Below are positions 47,663 through 56,187 of a stretch of 64,000 nucleotides of DNA, one piece after another. The position numbers and the translations under genes were made by a program. The notes under the pieces were generated by a model, which was given only the letters and a program-made list of their open reading frames with translations, was not told the DNA's origin and made no database searches. How positions within the stretch are numbered: the stretch's first letter is position 1; every line of letters begins with the position of its first letter. Source of the DNA: Bacteroidota bacterium (GTDB lineage Bacteria > Bacteroidota > Bacteroidia > Bacteroidales > UBA12077); NCBI GenBank assembly GCA_020444275.1, contig JAHLLG010000001.1, positions 1-64,000 on the forward strand, read 5' to 3'.

Positions 47663-48640
47663 ATGAAAAAAGCTATCTTCCTTCTGATTAGTATGTTTAT
47701 GCTCAGTGATATTGTATTTTCACAAAACATTGAAAACATGCAATGGGGAAAGGATTTCCAGATACATATTACTTTAGCGAATGATTCAAATTACATTTTG
47801 GATATAAAAGAATTGCACCACACGCAAGTTGCTGATGAGCAATCAAAATCATTTACCTATTTACCTACAAGATTGGGTAGTGATTTTATTCAAAAATTAA
47901 AGCAAACAGAACTCGATACAAGTTTGATTGATGAACAAAATGAGGATTCGCACAAAACACTTTGGAGTGCATTGCACAATACTATTGGTGGCGGTTGGGT
48001 GCACTTTGTAAATTGTGTTCTTTATTCCTTAGAAAAAGGCTATCTGGACATTGAGGCTCCATTAATGAAACGACCTGAAAGTAACTGGAAACCAAAACCC
48101 ATGACAGAATCGTACAAAAGAACAAAAAGGTGGGAGTATTATGTGCCGGTAAATCAGAAATTAGCCATTAAAGAGTATAAACTTAAAAAGAAAAATAACG
48201 AACTTGGGCATTTACATGATATTCCGCAAGATTTTATCGATCTGTTCTTAAATACAAGTCAGAAGCAATATGAAATGCTTGATCAAATATATAAAAGTAG
48301 GGCAAAGGCTCGCATCGATTTGGTAAAGATCTTGGTTGGTGCAAATTACCTGGGCGAAACTCAGATCAAATATATAAAATCTATGGTTCTGAAGGCTATG
48401 GTCGATTACGCTGATGAACAGCTACCTTCAGTAATTATTTTTGATAACTACAATGCAGCGGTAGCTATGAGCTTAAATGAAACAGGTTACCAGATAGATA
48501 AAATTGTATTTGCCGATGAACGTTTTATTTCACTTGAAACAAGAGTTGAGAGAATGAATAAAATCAACTTAATTGTAAAGCAAATTAATGAAGTGAACAA
48601 AGAGGTTTTTCAGCAGAAATTAAATAGTTACTACAATTAA
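47663..48640 (+). CDS. Secreted hypothetical protein
   Basis: About 325 residues from the ATG at 47663, which begins an evident signal peptide (KKAIFLLISMFMLSDIVFSQ); an upstream ATG at 47618 would add 15 non-signal residues. The mature part is mixed alpha/beta, with TLWSALHNTIGGGWVHFVNC, a Trp/Lys/Pro-rich segment (KPKPMTESYKRTKRWEYYV) and a helical C-terminus. I do not recognise the family. It lies alone, divergent from the LTA-synthase-like gene; no neighbour suggests a role. Confidence 0.65.
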   Translation: MKKAIFLLISMFMLSDIVFSQNIENMQWGKDFQIHITLANDSNYILDIKELHHTQVADEQSKSFTYLPTRLGSDFIQKLKQTELDTSLIDEQNEDSHKTLWSALHNTIGGGWVHFVNCVLYSLEKGYLDIEAPLMKRPESNWKPKPMTESYKRTKRWEYYVPVNQKLAIKEYKLKKKNNELGHLHDIPQDFIDLFLNTSQKQYEMLDQIYKSRAKARIDLVKILVGANYLGETQIKYIKSMVLKAMVDYADEQLPSVIIFDNYNAAVAMSLNETGYQIDKIVFADERFISLETRVERMNKINLIVKQINEVNKEVFQQKLNSYYN

Positions 48641-48651
48641 TATTTTTAAAA

Positions 48652-49350
48652 CTACTTTCTGTTAAAAGGTATTTGATAATAAATATAATAGTTCGCACCT
48701 AAATTAATATTGTTTTCTCCCTTTCCAAATCCCGGAATATCAATGGCTTGAAATTGACCATCTTTTCTTCCGGCAACTGATATTCTTACCAGTGCCGACC
48801 ATCCAAAATAAACATTTTTAAGTAATTCGCCTTTAATGCCAAAGGATACTTCGAGCCAATAGGTATTGTATGATTTGGAGTCGATGGTTAAGGTTTCTGC
48901 ATTCCAGTGCTGATCATCAATTAGCACATTATTAGCTGAGTGGCTAAAGTCGGCTCTTCCCAATCTGAATCCCATTCCTAAATAATCGGTTGGATGTTTC
49001 TTTAGCATATTATAATCCATGCCAACCTTATAAAAATAGCCTTCCGAATTATAGTTATAATTTTCTTCTTCCAATGCGATCTCAGAATATCCGGCTTCGA
49101 TCACACCGAAAAATTTATGACTCAGATTAAAATCAACTGAGCCTTCATATGAAAACCTTTCGGGTTTAAATAAATAATCAGAAAAACGCCCCACATTTAC
49201 ACCCAATTTAACTCCCTTAAATACAAGTGGTTCTTTTACTTTTGCCGGTGCATACAAAGATGAATCTGTTGCCACCTGACCAAAAGAACAAAATGAAATG
49301 AGTGTTAAAATTAGACTAAAAATATATTTGAATCTTGCCATTTTTGTCAA
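48652..49350 (-). CDS. DUF6048-type outer-membrane protein
   Basis: 232 residues with a signal peptide (ARFKYIFSLILTLISFCSFG) and a barrel-like series of amphipathic strands (FKGVKLGVNVGRFSDYLF, FGVIEAGYSEIAL, YLGMGFRLGRADFSH, ending YYIYYQIPFNRK). It resembles DUF6048, which in many Bacteroidota sits beside DUF6452; here the two overlap by 35 bases. An ATG at 49341 is an alternative start. Probably a small outer-membrane protein of unknown role. Confidence 0.7.
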   Translation of the reverse strand: MTKMARFKYIFSLILTLISFCSFGQVATDSSLYAPAKVKEPLVFKGVKLGVNVGRFSDYLFKPERFSYEGSVDFNLSHKFFGVIEAGYSEIALEEENYNYNSEGYFYKVGMDYNMLKKHPTDYLGMGFRLGRADFSHSANNVLIDDQHWNAETLTIDSKSYNTYWLEVSFGIKGELLKNVYFGWSALVRISVAGRKDGQFQAIDIPGFGKGENNINLGANYYIYYQIPFNRK

Positions 49351-49786
49351 CTGAAATTTCTTTGTTTATAATCTCAACAGAATCAATATAATTATATGAA
49401 TGAAAAATAGTATCTATCTCGAAATTTGGAACAAAACCACACTCCTGTGAAAAGAAAGTATAATCTCGCTGATAATATACAAATAGGGTATCATTAAGCG
49501 GAGCATCTTTTGATGTAAATACGATTTCGGTGGTATCTGAAAAAGGAGACAACACAAAACCCAACACATTATCATCGCCACTTTCCGAGTAATATATACT
49601 ATCTGACCATTCAGGTGAATATATGGATAAGTTTTCTACAAAATTAATATCATTCAGTGTTTCATCTGTTACCGTTAAAGTAGCATCTAGTAAACTTTCT
49701 GTATCGGCATTACAATGATCATCGGTACAAGACCAAATGGCCATTATAATCAAAAAGAGAATTATATAATATTGCGAGATTTTCAT
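49316..49786 (-). CDS. DUF6452-type lipoprotein
   Basis: 156 residues. A lipoprotein-like signal (YYIILFLIIMAIWSC, lipidation at about C20) is followed by a CxxDTESLL-like segment, an Ig-like beta domain (TTEIVFTSKDAPLNDTLFVY) and the motif FSQECGFVPNFEIDTIFHS. This is the DUF6452 family, paired with DUF6048 in the same order in other Bacteroidota (from memory). The stop lies 35 bases inside the downstream gene, implying coupled translation. Confidence 0.7.
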   Translation of the reverse strand: MKISQYYIILFLIIMAIWSCTDDHCNADTESLLDATLTVTDETLNDINFVENLSIYSPEWSDSIYYSESGDDNVLGFVLSPFSDTTEIVFTSKDAPLNDTLFVYYQRDYTFFSQECGFVPNFEIDTIFHSYNYIDSVEIINKEISVDKNGKIQIYF

Positions 49787-49824
49787 AGTATCACGTTCTG
49801 TTCAGATGGCAAAAGTAATTATTA

Positions 49825-50589
49825 TTACGCTTGTTGTATAAGCTTATTCGGATATTTTTTAAGTTCCATATCTGTTCCGTCAAAAACGGCATACGTAAAA
49901 TGAGTAAGCCAGTCGCCCAGATTTATATAACGACTATTCTCTGTTAATTTTAGATCTAATGGATAATGCCTGTGCCCGTATACCATAAAGTCAAAATGTT
50001 CTTTTTCAAGCAATTCTTTTGAATATAGAATTAACCATTCCTTATCCTCTCCTTCAAACGGAGCGGTTTCTCTTGAATAACGGCTGTGGGTCGACCAAGA
50101 ATTGGCAATCCAGATACCAATATTCGGATGAAATCGTGCAAACAACCATTGAGAAAACCTACTTGCAAATATCTTTTTTAAAAGTTTGTATGATTTATCG
50201 CCAGGTCCCAACCCGTCGCCGTGCGCCAGGTAGAATTTTTTACCCGACAGTTCTTTTACAATAGGTTTTTTATGCAGGATTATTCCAGTTTCTTTGGGTA
50301 AATAATCGAATATCCACATGTCGTGGTTTCCTGTAAAAAAGTGCACAGGTATTCCCGAATCAGTTATCTCACAAAGTTTTCCTAAAAATCGCGAAAACCC
50401 TTTGGGTATAGCACGCTTATATTCAAACCAAAAATCGAAAATATCGCCAAGTAAATATATTTCTTCTGCACTCTCTTTTATTTCATCCAACCACTGTACA
50501 AAAAGTTTTTCACGGTTAAGACTTTTTTCATAACCAGGAAGCCCTAAATGTACATCAGATGCAAAATATATTTTCTTTTTTGAATTCAA
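49825..50589 (-). CDS. UDP-2,3-diacylglucosamine diphosphatase (LpxH-like)
   Basis: 254 residues, calcineurin-like phosphoesterase. Dimetal ligands are visible in FASDVHLGLP, GDIFDFWFEYK, TGNHDMWI, LAHGDGLGPGD and YGHRHYP. The GDIFDFWFEY block is characteristic of the LpxH group that converts UDP-diacylglucosamine to lipid X in lipid A synthesis, at the inner membrane face. The start lies 7 bases from the preceding TlpA-like gene stop, so the three genes 52993 to 49825 may be one transcript. Confidence 0.9.
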   Translation of the reverse strand: MNSKKKIYFASDVHLGLPGYEKSLNREKLFVQWLDEIKESAEEIYLLGDIFDFWFEYKRAIPKGFSRFLGKLCEITDSGIPVHFFTGNHDMWIFDYLPKETGIILHKKPIVKELSGKKFYLAHGDGLGPGDKSYKLLKKIFASRFSQWLFARFHPNIGIWIANSWSTHSRYSRETAPFEGEDKEWLILYSKELLEKEHFDFMVYGHRHYPLDLKLTENSRYINLGDWLTHFTYAVFDGTDMELKKYPNKLIQQA

Positions 50590-50595
50590 TCGATA

Positions 50596-51765
50596 TTATT
50601 TTAATGCGTATTCAAAGGTGCTTAACAACTGTTCTTTCGATGGATTAACCATTATTATCTCTTTGTCGGGATTTATAAGAAAGCTTGTTGGTAAGGTTTT
50701 TACATTGTATATCTTAGCAAAATAAGACATCCGGCCATTCAGATCAATTACATTAATCCATGGCAGCTGATCAAAATTTATAGCTCTGGTCCAGTTTTCT
50801 TCTTTGGTATCTAACGAAACCTGGTAAATTTCGAAACCTTTAGCATGATATTTTTTATAGATATTCTTTAATTCAAGATTTCTGCTTATGCTTTCTTTGT
50901 TCCACGAAGCCCAAAAGTTAACTAATATATATTTACTGTTAACAGCGTTTAATGATATGCTGTCGCCCGATTGATCAGGCAAATAGATTTCAGGTACACT
51001 AAAAACTTTTTTACCTTCTGTAACCTTATTTAATTCTGCATTAGTTTTTAGCTGATTGTATCTTTTTAAAAGATTTTCTTTATCGGCAATTAGAGCTTTA
51101 ACATGATTCGATTCAGGATATTTCTTCTCAAGCGATTCGGAAACAATCTTAATATATTGTATATCCCTGTTCTTATACAACACATAATTTTCAGCATCAT
51201 ATTTTTGGTATAAAGGAACAATGCTGGCCAAACTGTTTAAGTTGTTAATAATAAAAGCTATGGATGAATCTCGCTGTGTATCAACAATATTGGCATAGGA
51301 ATTATTTAAACCTTCAATTTCCTTTTCAAACCTGTCAGTGCCCTGAATGGTTTTAATATAATTTGTTATTGAATCAAGCTTGCGCTTTGTTTCAGCCATT
51401 TGACTGTTTATTTTTTGAACCAATAAGGCCTCCTCCGATCCGTTTATTTCAGCACTTGCAAGATCTGATGCTTTTGCACTGATAGTAACTTTTTCGCCAG
51501 GATTTATAAGCAAGGTAAGGAAATTACTCTTTGAAACGGATAATTGATAAAATTTCGGGATATCAGTATCTGTTTTAAATTTAAAATTTCCTTTTTTATC
51601 AAGCTCAATAGTTTTTATTTCATCCGTTCCTGATACTAATAATTCACTACATGTTAATTTTTTCCCTTCACCATTTTCAATTACACCTGAAATTTCTATT
51701 TTATTTGAATGGTTACACGATGTAATAAAAATTAGTCCTAATATAAAATATAAAAAGCGTTTCAT
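50596..51765 (-). CDS. TlpA-like thioredoxin-fold lipoprotein lacking the CXXC
   Basis: 389 residues. Lipoprotein signal (ILGLIFITSCNHS), an N-terminal DUF4369-like domain (about 20-130), a coiled linker, and a C-terminal thioredoxin fold (about 245-385). Where the upstream paralogue has WASWCRPC, this protein has VNFWASWNKESISRN: both active-site cysteines are missing. The cis-Pro TLPTSF is kept. It therefore cannot be a dithiol oxidoreductase and may bind partners or be a regulatory copy. It lies 67 bases after the intact paralogue. Confidence 0.88.
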   Translation of the reverse strand: MKRFLYFILGLIFITSCNHSNKIEISGVIENGEGKKLTCSELLVSGTDEIKTIELDKKGNFKFKTDTDIPKFYQLSVSKSNFLTLLINPGEKVTISAKASDLASAEINGSEEALLVQKINSQMAETKRKLDSITNYIKTIQGTDRFEKEIEGLNNSYANIVDTQRDSSIAFIINNLNSLASIVPLYQKYDAENYVLYKNRDIQYIKIVSESLEKKYPESNHVKALIADKENLLKRYNQLKTNAELNKVTEGKKVFSVPEIYLPDQSGDSISLNAVNSKYILVNFWASWNKESISRNLELKNIYKKYHAKGFEIYQVSLDTKEENWTRAINFDQLPWINVIDLNGRMSYFAKIYNVKTLPTSFLINPDKEIIMVNPSKEQLLSTFEYALK

Positions 51766-51832
51766 GCCAATATGATAAATTATTGTTATTTAATAGATTA
51801 TAACTGATAACTTGTTTTACAAATGCGCTAAG

Positions 51833-52993
51833 TTAATTAAATATTTCAGAAAGTTTAGCGTCCAATGCATCACCCCTCAGGTTTTTTGCAACAATTCGGC
51901 CATTTTTATCAAGTAAAAAGTTAGCCGGAATAGCCTGTACTTTGTAAACTTTTGCAGGCTCAGAATGCCAATATTTTAGGTCACTTACCTGAGGCCAGTG
52001 CAGTTGATCTTTTGCTATTGCTTCAACCCACGATTCGCGTTTTTTATCCAGCGAAACCTGGAAAATTTCAAATCCTTTGTCCTTATATTTGTCATATGCT
52101 TTAACTAAATGTGGATTTTCAACACGACAAGGACGACACCAGGAAGCCCAAAAGTCTAGTAACACATATTTTCCTCTAAAAGATGATAATTTTATTGTAT
52201 CGCCATCTGGTGTTGGTAATTCAATTTCTGGTGCAATGGTTCCAATTCCAACGACTTCATTAATTTCTTCTTCTTGTTTAAGTTGCCGGTTGATTTCATG
52301 CATTTGTGTGTGTAGTGCTTGTACCGCATCCGATTCAGGAATTGTAGCCATAAGCGAAGAATCAACCAGTGCAAAGTATTCATAATCTTCTTTAGGACTT
52401 AAAACATATTTTCTGGGTGCTATTTGCTGGTATAGAGCCATTAAACCTGCAAGTGAATTTGAGTTTTCTATGATAAATGATTTGGTGTAATCGGTATGTG
52501 TTTCAATAATTTTTTTTGATAACTGAGCCAGTGAATCTTTAACCAGATTTATTTCGCGAGATCCGATTAATGATCTATAATATTCTCCCAGAGAATCTAA
52601 CCGTTCAACACTATGATCTAACCTTTTTCGTAATTCGGTAATTTTCTGGCTTTCAGCCGATCCTTCAATCACTGGATTTTTAGCTAAATTTTTACCATCT
52701 GTTTTTACTGTTATTTGCTTATGCGGATGAACAATAAGTGTTAAGTAATTACTTGGATTTGTTCTGAGTGCATAAAATTTTGGAATATCTGTTTGGCCCT
52801 TAAACGAAAAAACACCTTCGTTATTTAGTATGATAGAATCAACTAAAATAACATTATTTGTATTAAGTTCAATAAGATATAGCTTTTCTCCGTTGGCATT
52901 ATTAACTTCACCCGAAATGGTGAAATGTTCAGGTTGTGTTTCACAGGAGCTAATGATAATGGCTAAGATTATAAAACGAATAACATTTTTCAT
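51833..52993 (-). CDS. TlpA-like thioredoxin-fold lipoprotein with intact CXXC
   Basis: 386 residues, same plan as its neighbour: lipoprotein signal (ILAIIISSCETQ), DUF4369-like domain, helical linker, and a thioredoxin fold with the active site LLDFWASWCRPCRVENP and cis-Pro AIPANFLL. Such proteins are anchored in the periplasm or outer membrane and reduce or oxidise cysteines in exported proteins. Tandem with the CXXC-less copy, which points to duplication and loss of activity in one. Confidence 0.92.
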   Translation of the reverse strand: MKNVIRFIILAIIISSCETQPEHFTISGEVNNANGEKLYLIELNTNNVILVDSIILNNEGVFSFKGQTDIPKFYALRTNPSNYLTLIVHPHKQITVKTDGKNLAKNPVIEGSAESQKITELRKRLDHSVERLDSLGEYYRSLIGSREINLVKDSLAQLSKKIIETHTDYTKSFIIENSNSLAGLMALYQQIAPRKYVLSPKEDYEYFALVDSSLMATIPESDAVQALHTQMHEINRQLKQEEEINEVVGIGTIAPEIELPTPDGDTIKLSSFRGKYVLLDFWASWCRPCRVENPHLVKAYDKYKDKGFEIFQVSLDKKRESWVEAIAKDQLHWPQVSDLKYWHSEPAKVYKVQAIPANFLLDKNGRIVAKNLRGDALDAKLSEIFN

Positions 52994-53148
52994 AATTGTC
53001 TTTTTAATGACGGGCTAAACAATTGATTACAAAACCGTAAAATGTAAAAAATATTGTATGTGCCTGTTTTCTTTTATTAATTGGCGAATTTAGTAATTAT
53101 TTTACACAATCATTGAAATAGTATCTGTTCTAATATAGTTAATTTTTA

Positions 53149-53156
53149 TATTTTTG
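53149..53156 (+). promoter_or_regulatory. Promoter -7 element for ribF
   Basis: TATTTTTG matches TAnnTTTG exactly. It overlaps the most upstream possible start codon (TTG 53154), which therefore cannot be used if this promoter is real, and supports the GTG at 53178. Confidence 0.5.
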
Positions 53157-53177
53157 TCACCTCTAAAAACAGAAAAA

Positions 53178-54110
53178 GTGGTTATACACACCGATTTAAA
53201 TAATTTCAATATTCTAAACCCGGTCCTTACCATAGGAGTTTTCGATGGTGTTCATCTGGGTCATAAGAAAGTATTAGAGCGATTAAAGGAAATTGCAAAG
53301 GATAAAAACGGCGAATCTGTTGTTCTTACGCTTTGGCCGCATCCAAGAATTGTTTTAAACAAAGATGTTGAAACATTGCGTTTATTAAATAATATTGAAG
53401 AAAAGAAATATCTACTATCAAAAACCGGAGTAGATCATTTAATAGTTCTTCCGTTTACTCAAGAGTTCTCTGAATTATCCGCATGTGAGTTTATCGAAGA
53501 ATATCTGGTTAAAAAAATAAACGTAAAACATTTAGTAGTTGGATATAATCATCAGTTTGGAAAAGATCGAAAAGCAGGATATGATTTTTTAAAAACATGT
53601 GCCGAAAAGTTTGGGTTTACAATAGAAAAGCTTGATGCCCGACTAGTTGATAACGATACGGTAAGTTCAACCAAAATACGGGAATTCTTAACGTCTGGTC
53701 ATTTAAAAATTGCAAATAATTACCTGGGATACGAATATTTTATTAGTGGGAATGTGGTTGAAGGAAATCAGATTGGACGAAAAATAGGATTTCCTACGGC
53801 AAACATAAAGATCCCTGAACCTTATAAACAGGTGCCACGAGACGGAGTATACGCGGTTAGAGTGAACTTTAACGGAGATTTTTATCACGGGATGCTAAAT
53901 ATAGGTTCTCGTCCGACTATTGAGCCGGTGCCCAGGTTAAAAAACATCGAAGTTCATATTTTAGATTTTGATCGTAAGATATACAATCAAACTATTACGG
54001 TCTCTTTTGTTAAACGTATTCGCGAAGAAAAAAAGTTTAATGGGTTGGATGAGTTACAAGCACAATTGCATAAAGACAGACAAGAAGTAATGCAACTTTT
54101 TAATTTATAA
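53178..54110 (+). CDS. ribF: Bifunctional riboflavin kinase/FAD synthetase
   Basis: About 310 residues. The N-terminal nucleotidyltransferase domain has TIGVFDGVHLGHKKVLERLK (HxGH-type motif), LWPHPRIVL, and VVGYNHQFGKDRKAG, then SSTKIREFLTSG; the C-terminal riboflavin kinase domain has QIGRKIGFPTANI and DGVYAVRVNFNG...GMLNIGSRPT. It makes FMN and FAD. GTG 53178 (VIHTDLNNF) was chosen over the TTG at 53154 because it gives the usual family start and length and lies downstream of the -7 element. Confidence 0.95.
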   Translation: MVIHTDLNNFNILNPVLTIGVFDGVHLGHKKVLERLKEIAKDKNGESVVLTLWPHPRIVLNKDVETLRLLNNIEEKKYLLSKTGVDHLIVLPFTQEFSELSACEFIEEYLVKKINVKHLVVGYNHQFGKDRKAGYDFLKTCAEKFGFTIEKLDARLVDNDTVSSTKIREFLTSGHLKIANNYLGYEYFISGNVVEGNQIGRKIGFPTANIKIPEPYKQVPRDGVYAVRVNFNGDFYHGMLNIGSRPTIEPVPRLKNIEVHILDFDRKIYNQTITVSFVKRIREEKKFNGLDELQAQLHKDRQEVMQLFNL

Positions 54111-54142
54111 AGTGAACTTTTTCATAATATTAAACGTATAGT

Positions 54143-54173
54143 TTTGAACGATTTAGTTTTTAGTGTAATTTTG
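54143..54173 (+). promoter_or_regulatory. Promoter of ahcY
   Basis: A -33 TTTG (54143-54146) and a -7 TAATTTTG (54166-54173) are 19 bases apart, an exact Bacteroidota promoter, 43 bases before the ATG. Confidence 0.8.
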
Positions 54174-54215
54174 CAATTCGATGAATAAAAATATTTAATA
54201 ATAAAATATAGAAAT

Positions 54216-55640
54216 ATGGAAATTGAAGGAACAATGGTTGAAAGCTTACCATATAAAGTGAAAGATTTAAGCTTAGCAGAGTTTGGCCGAAAAGAGATAG
54301 AGATTGCTGAAAAAGAGATGCCGGGATTGATGTCTCTTCGAGAAAAGTATGGTAAAGAAAAACCATTAAAAGGATCTAGAATCACAGGATCATTACATAT
54401 GACTATTCAAACAGCAGTACTTATTGAAACGTTGGTTGAGTTGGGAGCTGATGTTCGCTGGGCAAGTTGTAATATTTTTTCTACCCAGGATCATGCAGCA
54501 GCAGCAATTGCTGAGGCAGGAATTCCCGTTTTTGCCTGGAAAGGTGAAACATTAGAAGAGTACTGGTGGTGTACAAATCAGGCATTAACATTCCCCGGAG
54601 GTAAAGGTCCTAATTTAATCGTTGATGATGGTGGCGATGCTTCTTTAATGGTGCATTTAGGATTTAAGGCAGAAAACGATGCTTCATTTTTAAATAATGA
54701 ACCAAGTGCTGTTGATGAAAGAGAATTATACAAGAGTTTAAAGAAAACGCTGGAGCAAGATTCGCAGAAATGGCACAATATAGTAAAAGAGATTAAAGGA
54801 GTTTCGGAAGAAACTACAACCGGAGTACATCGTTTATACCAAATGATGGAACGTGGCGAATTGCTTTTTCCTGCAATTAACGTGAACGATTCTGTAACAA
54901 AATCTAAATTCGATAATCTTTACGGATGTCGCGAATCACTGGCTGATGGTATTAAGCGTGCAACAGATGTTATGTTAGCAGGTAAGGTTGTTGTGGTTTG
55001 TGGTTATGGTGATGTGGGAAAAGGTTCAGCAAAATCGATGCGCTCATATGGTGCAAGAGTTATTGTAACAGAGATTGACCCGATTTGTGCTTTACAAGCA
55101 GCCATGGAGGGTTTTGAAGTGAAAACCATAGAGGAAGCCCTTGACGAAGGAAATGTTTTTGTTACAACAACTGGTAACAAAGATGTAGTTACCGCTGAAC
55201 ATATGTCAAAAATGAAGGATCAGGCTATTGTTTGTAATATTGGTCACTTCGACAATGAAATACAGGTTGAAAAATTAGAAACGTATCCGGGAGTTCAAAA
55301 AATAAATATTAAACCTCAGGTTGATAAATATGTTTTTAAAGATGGACATGCAATTTTCTTATTGGCTGAAGGTCGTTTGGTTAACCTCGGTTGTGCTACC
55401 GGTCATCCATCATTTGTAATGAGTAACTCATTTACAAATCAAACCTTAGCTCAACTTGAGCTTTGGAAAAACGATTACAAAACAGATGTATATCGTTTAC
55501 CAAAACATTTGGATGAAGAGGTTGCTCGATTACACCTTGAACAAATTGGTGTTAAATTAACTAAAATGACACCTGAACAAGCAGAATATTTAGGAGTTCC
55601 GATTGAGGGGCCATATAAGCCAGAGCATTATAGATATTAA
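54216..55640 (+). CDS. ahcY: Adenosylhomocysteinase
   Basis: 474 residues, the longer bacterial form. It hydrolyses S-adenosylhomocysteine to adenosine and homocysteine, restoring methylation capacity. Diagnostic blocks: [42 protein letters not shown], the NAD motif [27 protein letters not shown], and the C-terminal KPEHYRY tail that binds NAD of the partner subunit. It has its own consensus promoter and a terminator, so it is monocistronic. Confidence 0.98.
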   Translation: MEIEGTMVESLPYKVKDLSLAEFGRKEIEIAEKEMPGLMSLREKYGKEKPLKGSRITGSLHMTIQTAVLIETLVELGADVRWASCNIFSTQDHAAAAIAEAGIPVFAWKGETLEEYWWCTNQALTFPGGKGPNLIVDDGGDASLMVHLGFKAENDASFLNNEPSAVDERELYKSLKKTLEQDSQKWHNIVKEIKGVSEETTTGVHRLYQMMERGELLFPAINVNDSVTKSKFDNLYGCRESLADGIKRATDVMLAGKVVVVCGYGDVGKGSAKSMRSYGARVIVTEIDPICALQAAMEGFEVKTIEEALDEGNVFVTTTGNKDVVTAEHMSKMKDQAIVCNIGHFDNEIQVEKLETYPGVQKINIKPQVDKYVFKDGHAIFLLAEGRLVNLGCATGHPSFVMSNSFTNQTLAQLELWKNDYKTDVYRLPKHLDEEVARLHLEQIGVKLTKMTPEQAEYLGVPIEGPYKPEHYRY

Positions 55641-55660
55641 TAAATTTTGTAAAAGAGAAA

Positions 55661-55690
55661 AACCTGTCGATCAGACAGGTTTTTTTATGT
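55661..55690 (+). terminator. Terminator after ahcY
   Basis: AACCTGTC (55661-55668) pairs with GACAGGTT (55674-55681), followed by TTTTTTA. Confidence 0.85.
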
Positions 55691-55707
55691 TTTTATTTTA
55701 GGTTAAG

Positions 55708-56154
55708 TTAGTTTGTAACCCGAATGGTATTTACACCATCGAAATAACAATTATAACGTTTTAGTGGATAGCTTGCCGGGCCCTGATATACCGTACCTGC
55801 AATGTCCTTACTGTTAACCATCCAAAACCGGGAGCCACAACACGGACATTCAAACATTCCTGCATCATCGGTTAATACACAACTTCTTGATGCTTCATAT
55901 GTGCATGCCCTGTCAAATGCCATAAATTCATTCTGATCTACTCTAAAAATAATTAATCCTCCTACTCCGTATCCATCAATTGTAACGTAATTTCCAGGTA
56001 GAACATTCTGCAAATCATTTGCAAGAGTTAACGTTACATAAACATTTCTTTCGGGAAAAGGAATTTCATTTTCGTCGCAACGAACAAAAACTGACAGGAT
56101 TAAAAGAAGTATTAAAAAAAATCTTACATTTGATTTTAAAAGTACAGTTCTCAT
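55708..56154 (-). CDS. Rieske-like lipoprotein with altered cluster ligands
   Basis: 148 residues. A signal peptide with a possible lipobox (LLILSVFVRCDE) is followed by a beta-sandwich of Rieske type. In place of the Rieske ligands CxH...CxxH it has FDRACTYEASRSC and FECPCCGSRFWM: both histidines are absent (Tyr and Cys in their places). The GSRF step after the second motif and the late YPLKRYNCYFDG strand are as in Rieske proteins. It could bind a cluster with all-Cys ligands, zinc, or nothing. Outer-membrane or periplasmic location is inferred. Confidence 0.75.
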   Translation of the reverse strand: MRTVLLKSNVRFFLILLLILSVFVRCDENEIPFPERNVYVTLTLANDLQNVLPGNYVTIDGYGVGGLIIFRVDQNEFMAFDRACTYEASRSCVLTDDAGMFECPCCGSRFWMVNSKDIAGTVYQGPASYPLKRYNCYFDGVNTIRVTN

Positions 56155-56187
56155 ATTCAGAATAGTTTAGGATACAAAAATAAGCAA

